Assembly: GCA_003056245.1 (NCBI GenBank)
Contig: MVDH01000002.1
Span: 1 to 64,000 of the forward strand
DNA length: 64,000 nucleotides
Source: Cellvibrio sp. 79
Lineage (GTDB): Bacteria; Pseudomonadota; Gammaproteobacteria; Pseudomonadales; Cellvibrionaceae
Direction of reading: 5' to 3'
A program made the translations under genes and the position numbers. The notes below the pieces were generated by a model. It did no database searches, was not told the origin of the DNA, and was given only the letters and a program-made list of their open reading frames with translations. Positions 35,183 through 44,432 of the stretch are shown here, piece by piece; position 1 is the first letter of the stretch, and every line of letters begins with the position of its first letter.

Positions 35183-37384
35183 TTAGAACTTGTAGTTCAA
35201 ACCGAGTGTGTAATTGCGCGGGGTGCCGTAGCGGTAGGTGCTGAAATACCCTACTTGTGAGTAGTATTTTTCATCGGTTACGTTGGCTGCGTTAAATTGC
35301 ACATTCAGGTCATCGGTGATCGCGTAGCGCGCCATCAGGCTCACTAATGAGTAGGCATCCTGAGTGAGTCTGTCGGCTTGACCAAGTGGGTTTTTGCCCG
35401 CAGAGTAAGTTTCGTTTTGCCAATTTACACCGCCACCCAGCATCAACTTTTCAAACACGCCGCCAAATTGATACGAAGTGAACAGTTTGATCGACTTGGT
35501 TGCCAGGTTGGTGTTCAAGTCTTTGCCGTTGGCATCTTCGATAGAAAATTGTGTGTAACCCGCGCTGATGTTCCAGCCGTCGATAGGTTGACCGACTACT
35601 TCAACCTCGAAGCCTTTGCTTTGCGCACCTTTGGCGCCAATAAAAGCTGATGTTTGAGCAGGGTTATCGGGGTTGCCTTTAAAATTGGTGTCGACTTGCG
35701 CCAGATTGTCTTGCTGGATATCAAAGTAAGCAACAGTGGTTTGCAGGCGATCATCAAGGAAGCTGCTCTTCAAACCAATCTCTGCACTTTCACCAACCAG
35801 TGGGTCAAGGAAATTGCCATTAGCATTGACTTGTTCTTGTGGTTTTAATATTTCGGTGTAACTGGCATAGATGCGATGTGAATCAGTCAGGTCATAAATT
35901 GCACCCGCATAGGGGATAAATTCGTTTTTATCACCATAATCAACACCACTGTTCCATTGATAACCGGTGCGCAGCCAGGTAGCCAGGCGTCCGCCCACAA
36001 TAAACTTGAGGTTATCAGTGGCTGAAAGGCGGGTCGCCGCGTAATAGCCGCGTTGTTCAGTTCCGATATTTTGGTCATGGCTGCGTGCGCTTGCCCATTG
36101 TGGCTCTGGCACGTTCCACTCGTAGAAATTTTTCACCGGTATCTCATCCCAAGCGGCGGTAACACCCACGGGTACCTGGGTGAATGTATCTGCCGATTGA
36201 TCGCTGTACAGAGCGCCTACAACAAAATCATGGGTTTGATTAAACAGACTGAAATCCCCTTTAAGCTGGACATCAAAACTGTCTTGTTTGGATTCACCAT
36301 CACTGTGGTAACGCTGCGCAATCAGGCCTGAACCTGTCTTTTTATCGAGATAAACACACGCTCCTGTCACCCAATTGCAGGGGGTGCTTACGTAGAGCAA
36401 GCGCGCGCCTGTTTCATACGATATGCGGTTATAGTTGGCGAGCAATTCCCAACCGTTTGCAAATGATTGATTCAGGCTTATGAAGTAGTTGGTATTGGTT
36501 GATTCCCAGCGGGTCCAATCCATCGCTGTGGTTTGGGATACGTCCCAGTCGGGACGGCTTCCGTCGGAGAAAAAGCCTGGCAGCACGCCCCAGGTAGCGC
36601 CTTTCGGATCGTTATTTTGATAGCTCGCACCTACGCGAACAAGGGTCGAGTCGGTTAAGTCTGCTTCCAATACGCCGTAAAGGGTGCTTTTGTCGTCCTC
36701 GTAGTAATCAACGTGGGATTCTCCCCCTTGATAGCGACCGACCAAACGGCCACGCACACTGCCGCTTTCATTCAAGCCGGCAGATACGTCAGCGGCTGCG
36801 GTTCTTTTGTCCCAGCTACCTGTGCCTACATTTACAAAACCGGTCAGCTCGCTGCTGTTAGCGTGTTTGCGCACGAGGTTAATGGAGGCGGAAGGGTCGC
36901 CTATCCCGGTCATCAAACCAGTTGCGCCGCGCACAAATTCAATACGTTCGTAGATAACAGTATCAGCTACCGTCTCGCTGGCATCACCACCCAAACTCCA
37001 AGAGGTAGGTACGCCATCAATTTGGTAGCTGTCAATTTTGAAACCGCGCGCGTAAAAGTCGTTACGGATATTGTCTACTTCGGCGGATGACACTCCAACA
37101 GCGTTATTTACCGCGTCTAGTACGCTGGTGATGTTCTGGTCCTGCATCCGCTCAAAGGTCAATACAGAAACTGATTGTGGGGTTTCTTGAATGGTCAATC
37201 CCAGGCCGGTTGCGGTATCCAGGGTTTTGGTCTGCTCAACGGCGTACTTTCCAGTCACTAACACTTCTTCAAGGTTTGTGTTTTTTTGCGATCCGGCGTT
37301 ATTGCCGGAGCCTTGGGCCAAGGCTGAAAATGGGTTAATACTCAACAAGATTGCAGCAGAGAGGGGTAATAGCTTGAGCTTCAC
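35183..37384 (-). CDS. TonB-dependent siderophore receptor
   Basis: A 733-aa outer-membrane receptor of the siderophore type (TIGR01783-like). A signal peptide (LLPLSAAILLSINPFSALAQ) is followed by TonB-box-like LEEVLVTGKYAVEQTKTLD, a plug domain (QETPQSVSVLTFERMQDQN, FVRGATGLMTGIGDPSASIN) and a barrel ending in GTPRNYTLGLNYKF with terminal Phe. It should import ferric siderophore, class unknown. It starts at GTG 37384, with GGAG 6 nt upstream; a TTG 4 codons earlier lacks spacing. A Fur-box-like sequence lies 51 nt upstream. Confidence 0.94.
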   Translation of the reverse strand: MKLKLLPLSAAILLSINPFSALAQGSGNNAGSQKNTNLEEVLVTGKYAVEQTKTLDTATGLGLTIQETPQSVSVLTFERMQDQNITSVLDAVNNAVGVSSAEVDNIRNDFYARGFKIDSYQIDGVPTSWSLGGDASETVADTVIYERIEFVRGATGLMTGIGDPSASINLVRKHANSSELTGFVNVGTGSWDKRTAAADVSAGLNESGSVRGRLVGRYQGGESHVDYYEDDKSTLYGVLEADLTDSTLVRVGASYQNNDPKGATWGVLPGFFSDGSRPDWDVSQTTAMDWTRWESTNTNYFISLNQSFANGWELLANYNRISYETGARLLYVSTPCNWVTGACVYLDKKTGSGLIAQRYHSDGESKQDSFDVQLKGDFSLFNQTHDFVVGALYSDQSADTFTQVPVGVTAAWDEIPVKNFYEWNVPEPQWASARSHDQNIGTEQRGYYAATRLSATDNLKFIVGGRLATWLRTGYQWNSGVDYGDKNEFIPYAGAIYDLTDSHRIYASYTEILKPQEQVNANGNFLDPLVGESAEIGLKSSFLDDRLQTTVAYFDIQQDNLAQVDTNFKGNPDNPAQTSAFIGAKGAQSKGFEVEVVGQPIDGWNISAGYTQFSIEDANGKDLNTNLATKSIKLFTSYQFGGVFEKLMLGGGVNWQNETYSAGKNPLGQADRLTQDAYSLVSLMARYAITDDLNVQFNAANVTDEKYYSQVGYFSTYRYGTPRNYTLGLNYKF

Positions 37385-37434
37385 TGGATACTCCAAATGG
37401 TGGGCGAGACTAAAAGATGGCGCATTTTAATTCA

Positions 37435-37453
37435 AATGACACTGATTATCATT
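37435..37453. promoter_or_regulatory. Fur box upstream of siderophore receptor
   Basis: On the minus strand AATGATAATCAGTGTCATT matches the common 19-bp Fur site AATGAGAATCATTATCATT at 16 positions. It lies 51 nt upstream of the receptor GTG, at promoter distance. Iron-dependent repression is therefore expected. Confidence 0.8.
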
Positions 37454-37792
37454 AGCGGAGGTGGGATATTCTTAAATAATATAATTTGGTGTTTGTTGGG
37501 CGTTATGCTTGAAAGTTAGGGGCATTCAATCCGCTTCTTCAAGAATGGTGCAACCAATTGAGTGATGTCCGGAGAATTAGCAATTACAGTGGCCAATTCC
37601 GACGGTGCAGAACTACCAGGTATCCATTCGGCTCTTCAAAGGTTTTTCCAATATCCCAATACGCTTTATATGATTTCATTGGAGTGACTAATTGGTAGGG
37701 CGAGCGACATGGATGATTGTGTTTAGTGGAATCATGATTTTTTGATCTGTAGCAGATGGGGAAACCCATCTACTAACTGAAATCAAATTGAA
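37454..37792. other. Intergenic region with weak small frame and hairpin
   Basis: No firmly supported gene. A minus-strand 61-codon frame (37584-37769) ends in KSYKAYWDIGKTFEEPNGYL and more; it has no ribosome site and starts inside the hairpin GTAGcAGATGGG/CCCATCTAC (37749-37770). The tail looks protein-like, so a remnant of a real gene is possible. The Fur-box side holds the receptor promoter. Confidence 0.45.
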
Positions 37793-38794
37793 TTAGTTGA
37801 AAAAACCTTGTTTCAATTCTTCATGCTGTTCCGCTTTTAAACGCGGGCCAAATTGTGCAACAACTTTTGCGGCCGCTTTATTCGCGAATTCAGCGGCGGT
37901 TTGGAAATTTTTCCCGTGATTGATCGCGTGCAGGAATGCGCCGGCAAACATATCGCCAGCGCCATTGGTATCTACTGCTGTTGTTGGTGTGCCGGCGACC
38001 TGAATTAATTTTTCGCCATCAAATACCAATGCGCCGTCACCGCCGCAAGTAATTGCGAATTGTTTTGCATATTTTTTCAGTGCTTCGCTGGCTTCTTCAA
38101 TATTTTTTGTTTGGGTAAAACCGATTGCTTCATCTTTATTGCAGAAAATTAAATCCACACCGTCGCCAATCATTTCCACCAAACCGTCACGGAAAAATTG
38201 CACCATTGCCGGGTCCGATAAGCTGAGCGCGGTGCGTGTGTGGTTTGCTTCGGCTTGCTTGCGCAATTCAATTGCCGCCGCGCGACCGGTCGGTGAGGTC
38301 ACCAGGTAACCTTCAATATAAACGTAATGGGATTGTGCTATTGCGGCGGTGTCCAGTTCGTTTACTGAAAGTGTTTCGCTAATGCCCAAAAAAGTATTCA
38401 TTGTGCGTTCGGCATCGGGAGTAATCATGACCAGGCATTTGCCTGTGATGCCCGCTGGCGGAACGATATGTGACGGTGTGGTTACACCAGCGGCTTTAAT
38501 ATCGTCCAGGTAAAATTGGCCGTTTTCATCGTTGGCGACTTTGCAGGAATAAAAATTATTGGATCCAAAATAACTGGCAGCGATGATGCTGTTGGCGGCG
38601 GAACCACCACTGGCTTTATGCGATGCAACTAAATGATTTTTTAAGTAGTTAATTAATTGGTGCTGGCGCGCTTCATCGACCAGCGTCATAACCCCTTTAG
38701 CGACTGCCATGGTGGTGAGGTCTGCATTGGTGAGAGTGATTTCAGTGTCGACGAGGGCGGCGCCTATGCCGTAGATATGGTATTGCTTGCTCAT
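37793..38794 (-). CDS. PfkB-family carbohydrate kinase, adenosine kinase-like
   Basis: A 333-aa ribokinase-fold kinase of the adenosine kinase group: N-terminal YGIGAALVDTEI, glycine pair ASGGSAANSIIAA, and C-terminal catalytic motif VDTNGAGDMFAGAFLHA with catalytic Asp. It probably phosphorylates adenosine or another nucleoside or sugar; substrate cannot be read. AAGGA lies 7 nt before the ATG. It stands alone. Confidence 0.92.
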   Translation of the reverse strand: MSKQYHIYGIGAALVDTEITLTNADLTTMAVAKGVMTLVDEARQHQLINYLKNHLVASHKASGGSAANSIIAASYFGSNNFYSCKVANDENGQFYLDDIKAAGVTTPSHIVPPAGITGKCLVMITPDAERTMNTFLGISETLSVNELDTAAIAQSHYVYIEGYLVTSPTGRAAAIELRKQAEANHTRTALSLSDPAMVQFFRDGLVEMIGDGVDLIFCNKDEAIGFTQTKNIEEASEALKKYAKQFAITCGGDGALVFDGEKLIQVAGTPTTAVDTNGAGDMFAGAFLHAINHGKNFQTAAEFANKAAAKVVAQFGPRLKAEQHEELKQGFFN

Positions 38795-39011
38795 CAGGAG
38801 TTCCTTGAAAAGATAGGGAAGATGAAGGATGGAAAAAATTGTGAGGCATTATGCAAAACTTGCGTTACCCATGAAAGTATTAAGCCACGATTCATTGATT
38901 TCATTTATAAGTTTGCGGGTTGATGCAAAATCATTTAATGCAAAACTGCATCACTCATTGGATTCACTACTCAAGAATTAATCGATTTATAACCAACCAG
39001 GGAGAATCAAT

Positions 39012-39623
39012 ATGAAATCACTCGTATTCATCGCAATTGCCAGCCTGCTGGCCGCGAATAGCGTTGCCCAAGTTAAAGTGGATATGAAAGCAGGGCTGTG
39101 GCAAAACTCCATCAAGTTTGAAGGTGGCGCCCATGGGCAATTGGCAGCGCTGCAGCAAGACCAGGCTGATAGCATTCTTGGCAGCATGCAGGAGCAATTA
39201 AAAAATATGCCGCCTGAACAACGCAAAATGATGGAAGAAGCACTGGCAGAAAGCAAAGCGCAAACGGGTCAACCGCAGGAATATAAAACTGATCGGATGA
39301 CATTGAGTAAAGATGGTGTAGTCTCCAAAAGTTGCATAACCCAGGCGGAAATTGATAAAGGCTGGGCACCGGATTCGGAAGACGGATGCAAATCTACCGT
39401 CACCGCTGCGGGTAAAAATAAATACAAAGTGCATCAGGCTTGTGAAGGCGAGGGCGCATCTTCCATGGATGCCGACGTAGTGTTTTCATCCACCACACAA
39501 TTCTCCGGCAAGGGTACTGCAGTGCAAAACTTTAATGGCAAAAAATACACTATCCCCGTAACCCTGGAAGGGAAATGGTTGTCGAGTGAGTGCGGTGCAA
39601 TAAAACCCGATACCGATCAATAA
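39012..39623 (+). CDS. DUF3617-like periplasmic protein
   Basis: A 203-aa exported protein with a signal peptide (KSLVFIAIASLLAANSVAQ). Mature part is DUF3617-like (VDMKAGLWQNSIKFEG near the start, then a CxxQAEID-type segment and SGKGTAVQNFNGKKYTIPV). Four Cys suggest disulfides. It has a helical Gln/Met-rich insert (EQLKNMPPEQRKMMEEALAE). Function unknown. AGGGAG lies upstream of the ATG. Confidence 0.8.
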   Translation: MKSLVFIAIASLLAANSVAQVKVDMKAGLWQNSIKFEGGAHGQLAALQQDQADSILGSMQEQLKNMPPEQRKMMEEALAESKAQTGQPQEYKTDRMTLSKDGVVSKSCITQAEIDKGWAPDSEDGCKSTVTAAGKNKYKVHQACEGEGASSMDADVVFSSTTQFSGKGTAVQNFNGKKYTIPVTLEGKWLSSECGAIKPDTDQ

Positions 39624-39864
39624 CCAATTAATAGCCGTTGCCCGTATCGGAATGATGCGGGCCAGTTTATCGACGAGGTTGCCTGTTACTTCTACTCTGT
39701 AACATTCTTATTGTTTCCGCTCGTTGGTTCTTCTGTTCAAGGTCTCGCCTTGGAGGAGGTTGGCGAGTAAACTGTCGCGCTTTTCTTTTCTGCTATTGTG
39801 AAGACCGCTATAAATACAGCTTCCTTGCGGGGTTTACCCGCGTTATTCGGGATATTGCCAGCTC

Positions 39865-42219
39865 ATGACCAAACGCCGTTCTACCAGCCGCCGCGCCAAA
39901 CCTGCCAACTCTTCTTCGGCGGCTCCTCGTCGCGGTTGGGCATTGGCGCGCATCTGGGTATTGTATGGCGTGTTATTGATCATCACGCTGATGGGGATCT
40001 GGACGCTCTACCTGAACTCGGTGGTGCGCGAAAAATTCGAAGGGAAAAAGTGGGCGTTGCCCGCACGGGTTTATGCGCGCCCGTTGGAGTTGTATCAGGG
40101 GTTATCGCTCACTCCTGCGCTGTTCGAACAGGAATTGCGCGCGCTCGGTTATCGCTTTGAAGGCGATGTGAAATCCCCGGGGCATGTTGTAAAAAAAGTA
40201 ACCGCTGCGTCCAGCGAAGTTACCTACCATATTCACAGCCGCGGTTTTGCATTTTGGGATAAAACCGAACCGGCGCGGACTTTTATGCTGCGAGTTTCTA
40301 ACGGCTCGGTGCAAGGTTTAATTGATCTGGCCGGTGCGGACTTACCGCTGGTGCGTCTGGAACCGGAAGAGATCGGCGGTTTTTACCCGGCCGATAAAGA
40401 AGATCGCCTGCTTGTGCGATTGGCAGATTTGCCGCCGCTATTGGGCGAAACCTTGTTGGCTGTAGAGGACAAACATTTTCTGGAACATCACGGCGTATCA
40501 CCGCTCGCGATTATTCGTGCCGCTTGGGTAAACGTAACCCACGGTGATGTAGTGCAGGGCGGTAGTACGATTACCCAGCAGTTGGTGAAAAATTTTTATC
40601 TCACCAACGAGCAAAGTTTACTGCGCCGCAAAATTCCGGAAGCGATTATGGCGGTGTTGCTGGAAGTGCATTACAGCAAATCCGAAATTCTGGAAACCTA
40701 TATCAACGAAATTTTCCTCGGCCAAAGTGGCCCGCGTGCCATTCACGGTTTTGCGTTGGCATCGCAACATTATTTTCGTCAGCCGCTGCAAGAATTAAAG
40801 CCCCATGACCTCGCGTTATTAATTGGTCTGGTGAAAGGTGCGTCTTATTACAACCCCTGGAAAAATCCCGAGCGTGCAAAAGAGCGCAGGAATGTTGTGC
40901 TCGCCGTGATGCATCAGGAAGGTTTGATTAACGATCAACAATTAAAAATCAGCCAGGCGGCCCCGCTAGGCGTTGTGGCGCCGAGTGAAGCAAGTTCGAC
41001 TTCGTATCCCGCGTTTATGGATTTGATAAAGCGCCAGCTCAAAGAGGATTACAAAGAGGATGATTTGCGCAGCGAAGGTTTGCGCATTTTCACTACCTTG
41101 TCGCCGATGGTGCAGCGCCAGGCTGAGAACTCGCTGAAACTGCGTACAGTGCAATTGGAAAAACAATACAAAACCAAAGATGTGCAGGGCGGTATGGTCG
41201 TCACTTCTGTTGGTGGCGGTGAAATTCTCGCACTGGTTGGCGACACCAATCCGCGCTTCGCCGGTTTGAATCGCGCGTTGGATGCAAAGCGCCAGATCGG
41301 TTCGTTGATGAAACCCTTCGTTTATTTAACGGCGCTGGAAAGCCCGCAAAAATATAACCTCGGTACGGTTATTAGCGATGCGCCGGTGAGCTACAAATCC
41401 GGTGGTAAATGGTGGGCGCCGCAAAACGCCGATAAAAAAGACCACGGCGATATTTCCTTCTACAAAGGCCTCGCCTATTCCTACAACCAATCTACTGCGC
41501 GTTTGGGCATGACGATTGGTCTTGATGCCGTTGCCAAAACGGTGAAACGCGCTGGGTTCAAAGGCGATGTGCCGGAGCTGCCCGCCATGTTGCTCGGCTC
41601 GGTGGAAATGTCGCCGCTGGAAGTGGCGGGGATTTATCACACGCTCGCTGCTGAAGGTGTCTACACCCCGCTGCATGGTATTCGCGAAGTGCTCACGGCC
41701 GATGGCAAACCGCTCAAGCGTTATCCATTGGAGTTGGAGCAGCGTTTCGCGCCCGAAACAACCTTCCAGTTACAGTACGCCATGCAACGCACATTGCGCG
41801 AAGGCACCGGCCGCAGCGCCTATAACCAGATTTCCTCCACTATCGATCTAGCGGGAAAAACTGGCACCACTAATGATCAGCGCGATAGCTGGTTTGCCGG
41901 TTTCAGTGGCGAACACCTGGCGGTGGTTTGGCTGGGGCGCGACGACAATAGCCAAACTCCGTTGAGCGGCGCCGGTGGCGCGTTGCAAGTCTGGGCAGAT
42001 TTTATGAAGCAATTGCCGACACGTAGCCTGGAGCAAGAACCGCCCCAAGGCGTGAGTTTTGACTGGATCGACAGTGCAACTGGCAAGCTCGGCGCCGAAA
42101 CCTGTGAAGGTTCTATCTGGTTGCCATTGCGCGATGATGCGCGCCCGCAGGAAAGTGCTGACTGCAACATCGCCGGTTCCAACCCCATCAAAAACTTCTG
42201 GCAAAAGCTGGTCAATTAA
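39865..42219 (+). CDS. mrcB: Bifunctional penicillin-binding protein 1B
   Basis: A 784-aa class A PBP with a cytoplasmic Arg-rich tail, one TM segment (LYGVLLIITLMGIWTLYL), a UB2H-like domain (about 60-150), a glycosyltransferase domain with catalytic E201 (AVEDKHFLEHHG, then GGSTITQQLVKNFY), and a transpeptidase domain with S480-L-M-K483, the SYN of YSYNQSTARL and K665-T-G. It polymerises and crosslinks peptidoglycan and should pair with LpoB. Length is normal. The following ECF sigma locus is separated by 138 bp. Confidence 0.97.
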   Translation: MTKRRSTSRRAKPANSSSAAPRRGWALARIWVLYGVLLIITLMGIWTLYLNSVVREKFEGKKWALPARVYARPLELYQGLSLTPALFEQELRALGYRFEGDVKSPGHVVKKVTAASSEVTYHIHSRGFAFWDKTEPARTFMLRVSNGSVQGLIDLAGADLPLVRLEPEEIGGFYPADKEDRLLVRLADLPPLLGETLLAVEDKHFLEHHGVSPLAIIRAAWVNVTHGDVVQGGSTITQQLVKNFYLTNEQSLLRRKIPEAIMAVLLEVHYSKSEILETYINEIFLGQSGPRAIHGFALASQHYFRQPLQELKPHDLALLIGLVKGASYYNPWKNPERAKERRNVVLAVMHQEGLINDQQLKISQAAPLGVVAPSEASSTSYPAFMDLIKRQLKEDYKEDDLRSEGLRIFTTLSPMVQRQAENSLKLRTVQLEKQYKTKDVQGGMVVTSVGGGEILALVGDTNPRFAGLNRALDAKRQIGSLMKPFVYLTALESPQKYNLGTVISDAPVSYKSGGKWWAPQNADKKDHGDISFYKGLAYSYNQSTARLGMTIGLDAVAKTVKRAGFKGDVPELPAMLLGSVEMSPLEVAGIYHTLAAEGVYTPLHGIREVLTADGKPLKRYPLELEQRFAPETTFQLQYAMQRTLREGTGRSAYNQISSTIDLAGKTGTTNDQRDSWFAGFSGEHLAVVWLGRDDNSQTPLSGAGGALQVWADFMKQLPTRSLEQEPPQGVSFDWIDSATGKLGAETCEGSIWLPLRDDARPQESADCNIAGSNPIKNFWQKLVN

Positions 42220-42357
42220 CCGGCTTTTGCTACCGCCAAAAAATAATCCTCTCTTCTGAATCCGGCGCTCGCTAGACTGTGTCCTAGTTTGCGAGTTGGG
42301 GCAATTTCGATTGAAACCTTTGCAATCCTGCCCGGATTTTTCTGAGAGGCTTTTCCC

Positions 42358-43176
42358 ATGACCTTATTTTCTACCCTGGCGCGCCAGCTATGTTTGGCTA
42401 TTGGGCTAACGATTGTTAGTGCGATTTATTTCCCCGCGATCGCGGCTGAGCTGGAGGGTACTCCGGTCCAGGTCGATGCATCTTCCCCCGTTGAAGTACA
42501 ACTCAAGGTAGAGGTACCGGTGGCACCGCCACCGCCCGATGTTATCGCCCCGGAAATTGCGCCACCCCCGTCCAATAGCGATGAGCATCAGCATTGGACG
42601 CATGAACACGAAGCGCAGGTGCGCGAGGCCGAGGCCCAGGCGCGCGAAGTGGAGCGGCAGGTGCGCGACCAGCAGCAGAACTGGCAACGCGATCTGGAAA
42701 AAAACCTGAGCCAGGCATTTGGCGGTAATAAAGACAACAAAGAAGATGATGGGGATTCGGTAATGGACGCGTTGATGGTGATGTTTATTGTGTTCGCTGG
42801 TATTACATTCCTCTGTTCGCCATTGATCCTGGTCGGTTTTTACCTGGTGTTACGCTATAAGGCGCGGGTGCGCCGGCAGCAGGTCCTCAATAGCAACATC
42901 GATAAATTACTCGCGGCAGGCCGGGATATTCCGGTAGAGATCCTGCGTGGTGATGAACCCAGGGGCGCCAATGAACACGGCAACCTTGCCAAGGGGATTC
43001 GCAATATCTGCCTGGGGACTGGCCTGTTAATTTTCCTCACGGTTTTGGTGGGTTTTGATATCGGGGCGGTGGGTTTCATCCTGATTGCCATTGGCTGCTC
43101 GCAAACCCTGGTGTGGTATTTGAACAAACCCACAACAGGTTCGCACCCTGAACAACAGGCTGGGCAACAGGACTAA
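42358..43176 (+). CDS. Membrane protein, DUF6249-like, beside ECF sigma gene
   Basis: A 272-aa exported membrane protein. It has a signal-like N-terminus (RQLCLAIGLTIVSAIYFPAIAA), then a Pro-rich segment (PPPPDVIAPEIAPPPS), a coiled-coil-like Glu/Gln/Arg region (EAQVREAEAQAREVERQVRD) and then three TM segments (about 140-165 and 220-262). It matches the DUF6249 type of gene found before ECF sigma genes. It starts before the sigma gene by 5 bp, so is co-transcribed with it, and it may transmit an envelope signal. Function not established. Confidence 0.7.
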   Translation: MTLFSTLARQLCLAIGLTIVSAIYFPAIAAELEGTPVQVDASSPVEVQLKVEVPVAPPPPDVIAPEIAPPPSNSDEHQHWTHEHEAQVREAEAQAREVERQVRDQQQNWQRDLEKNLSQAFGGNKDNKEDDGDSVMDALMVMFIVFAGITFLCSPLILVGFYLVLRYKARVRRQQVLNSNIDKLLAAGRDIPVEILRGDEPRGANEHGNLAKGIRNICLGTGLLIFLTVLVGFDIGAVGFILIAIGCSQTLVWYLNKPTTGSHPEQQAGQQD

Positions 43177-43181
43177 TACGC

Positions 43182-43733
43182 ATGTCAGTTCCCGATCAGG
43201 AATTGATTGCGCGGGTGGTTAACCGTAAAGACCAGCATGCCTTTGCGCAGCTGGTCTTGCGCTACCAGTCGCAACTGCGCACATGGGCGCGGCGGCTGTG
43301 CAACGGCGACACCCATCTCGCGGACGATCTGGCGCAGGAGACCTTTATGAAGGCCTATGCTGCGCTGGGCGCGTTTCGCGCGGAATCCAAATTCTCGACC
43401 TGGTTGTATCGCATTGCTTTTAATATCGCCGCCAACCGCTGGCGCGCTAAAAAAATTCAATGGTGTGAGCTGGATGAGAACGAGGAGATGGAAGCCGACC
43501 AATGTGCCCTGCAACAATTCCATGCCCGAAAAGATGTTGAGGCGGCCATGCAAACCCTGAGTGCCGGGCAGCAGCTCGCCATTCGGCTATGCTACGAAGA
43601 TGGCTTTTCCCACGAAGAGGCGGCGACTATTATGGGGATTCCATTGGGAACCGTAAAAACCCATATTAATCGCGGTAAACAGAAACTACAGACCTTGCTC
43701 TCCTCCTGGCAAGACGCGCTTCCCGAGGGATAA
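43182..43733 (+). CDS. ECF-type RNA polymerase sigma factor
   Basis: A 183-aa sigma-70 family ECF protein. Region 2 is at about 10-90 (FAQLVLRYQSQLRTWARRL, ADDLAQETFMKAY, STWLYRIAFNIAANRWR) and region 4 at about 120-175 (EEAATIMGIPLGTVKTHINRGKQKL, helix-turn-helix). It lies between two membrane-protein genes: the DUF6249-like protein 5 bp upstream and a small two-TM protein downstream. The latter could be its anti-sigma or accessory protein. Envelope-stress control is inferred from this context and from mrcB upstream. Confidence 0.94.
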   Translation: MSVPDQELIARVVNRKDQHAFAQLVLRYQSQLRTWARRLCNGDTHLADDLAQETFMKAYAALGAFRAESKFSTWLYRIAFNIAANRWRAKKIQWCELDENEEMEADQCALQQFHARKDVEAAMQTLSAGQQLAIRLCYEDGFSHEEAATIMGIPLGTVKTHINRGKQKLQTLLSSWQDALPEG

Positions 43734-43835
43734 AAGTGATGGGAAAGGTGTCGATGATCAGGAGCCGGGTGATGAAGTGGGCAAGGGCGTAGAAACGGTA
43801 GTGAAAATGGTAGTGGAAATGTTAAGAGGTACTCT

Positions 43836-44171
43836 ATGAGCGATAAATCGTTTGATGATTTCCTCGCGCAGCAATTGCAGCGTAGTAGCAGTTATATTGA
43901 AGATGATGGCTTCGCCGCGAATGTAATGGCGAGTTTACCGGTCAAGCAACGTTTGAGTCCCTGGCTGGAGCGCCTGATTTTGGCGGCGCCAGTAACCTTG
44001 ATTGCGTTGTTAGTAGTCAGTCAATTGCCCTGGCGCGATATGGTTCGCCCGGCGTATGGCTGGTTGTTAACCTCTACCGGTACTGGTTTGATGGCCACCG
44101 TGGTCGGGATGATGTTACTGGTGGTCACCATTCCATTGTTATGGGTTTTGCGCCGCTCCTCGTCGATTTAA
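43836..44171 (+). CDS. Small two-TM protein, candidate anti-sigma or accessory
   Basis: A 111-aa protein with a polar N-terminus (SDKSFDDFLAQQLQRSSSYI) and two TM segments (about residues 47-66 and 77-105). AGAGG is upstream of the ATG. Its N-terminus resembles the short cytoplasmic sigma-binding part of small anti-sigma factors, but no ZAS zinc motif (HxxxCxxC) is visible, so it would be atypical. It is the last gene of the sigma operon and is followed by a terminator. Confidence 0.6.
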   Translation: MSDKSFDDFLAQQLQRSSSYIEDDGFAANVMASLPVKQRLSPWLERLILAAPVTLIALLVVSQLPWRDMVRPAYGWLLTSTGTGLMATVVGMMLLVVTIPLLWVLRRSSSI

Positions 44172-44192
44172 ATCTCTCGTATTGTCAATCGG

Positions 44193-44234
44193 AAAATCGC
44201 CTAATCGCTTTTAGTGATTAGGTGATTTTTTTTT
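44193..44234 (+). terminator. Intrinsic terminator of the sigma-factor operon
   Basis: AAATCGCCTAATC and GATTAGGTGATTT (about 44194-44206 and 44216-44228) form a long stem with one mismatch and a 9-nt loop. A T-run follows. Confidence 0.85.
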
Positions 44235-44432
44235 ATTGCATTAATTCAAATTGAATAATTTCTCCTCGCAGCTTCTGGCATTAAAACACTTATGGCGTTT
44301 GCGCATTTTATAGTCGGCTGCTATACCCAAATGAATTTAATTGAATAGTCCTGATTATTTTACGGCTGTGATGATGCTCTTCGCCTCTGTGGAATTAATT
44401 AAATAATCGTGTTCATTTGAGGTTCGCAAATA

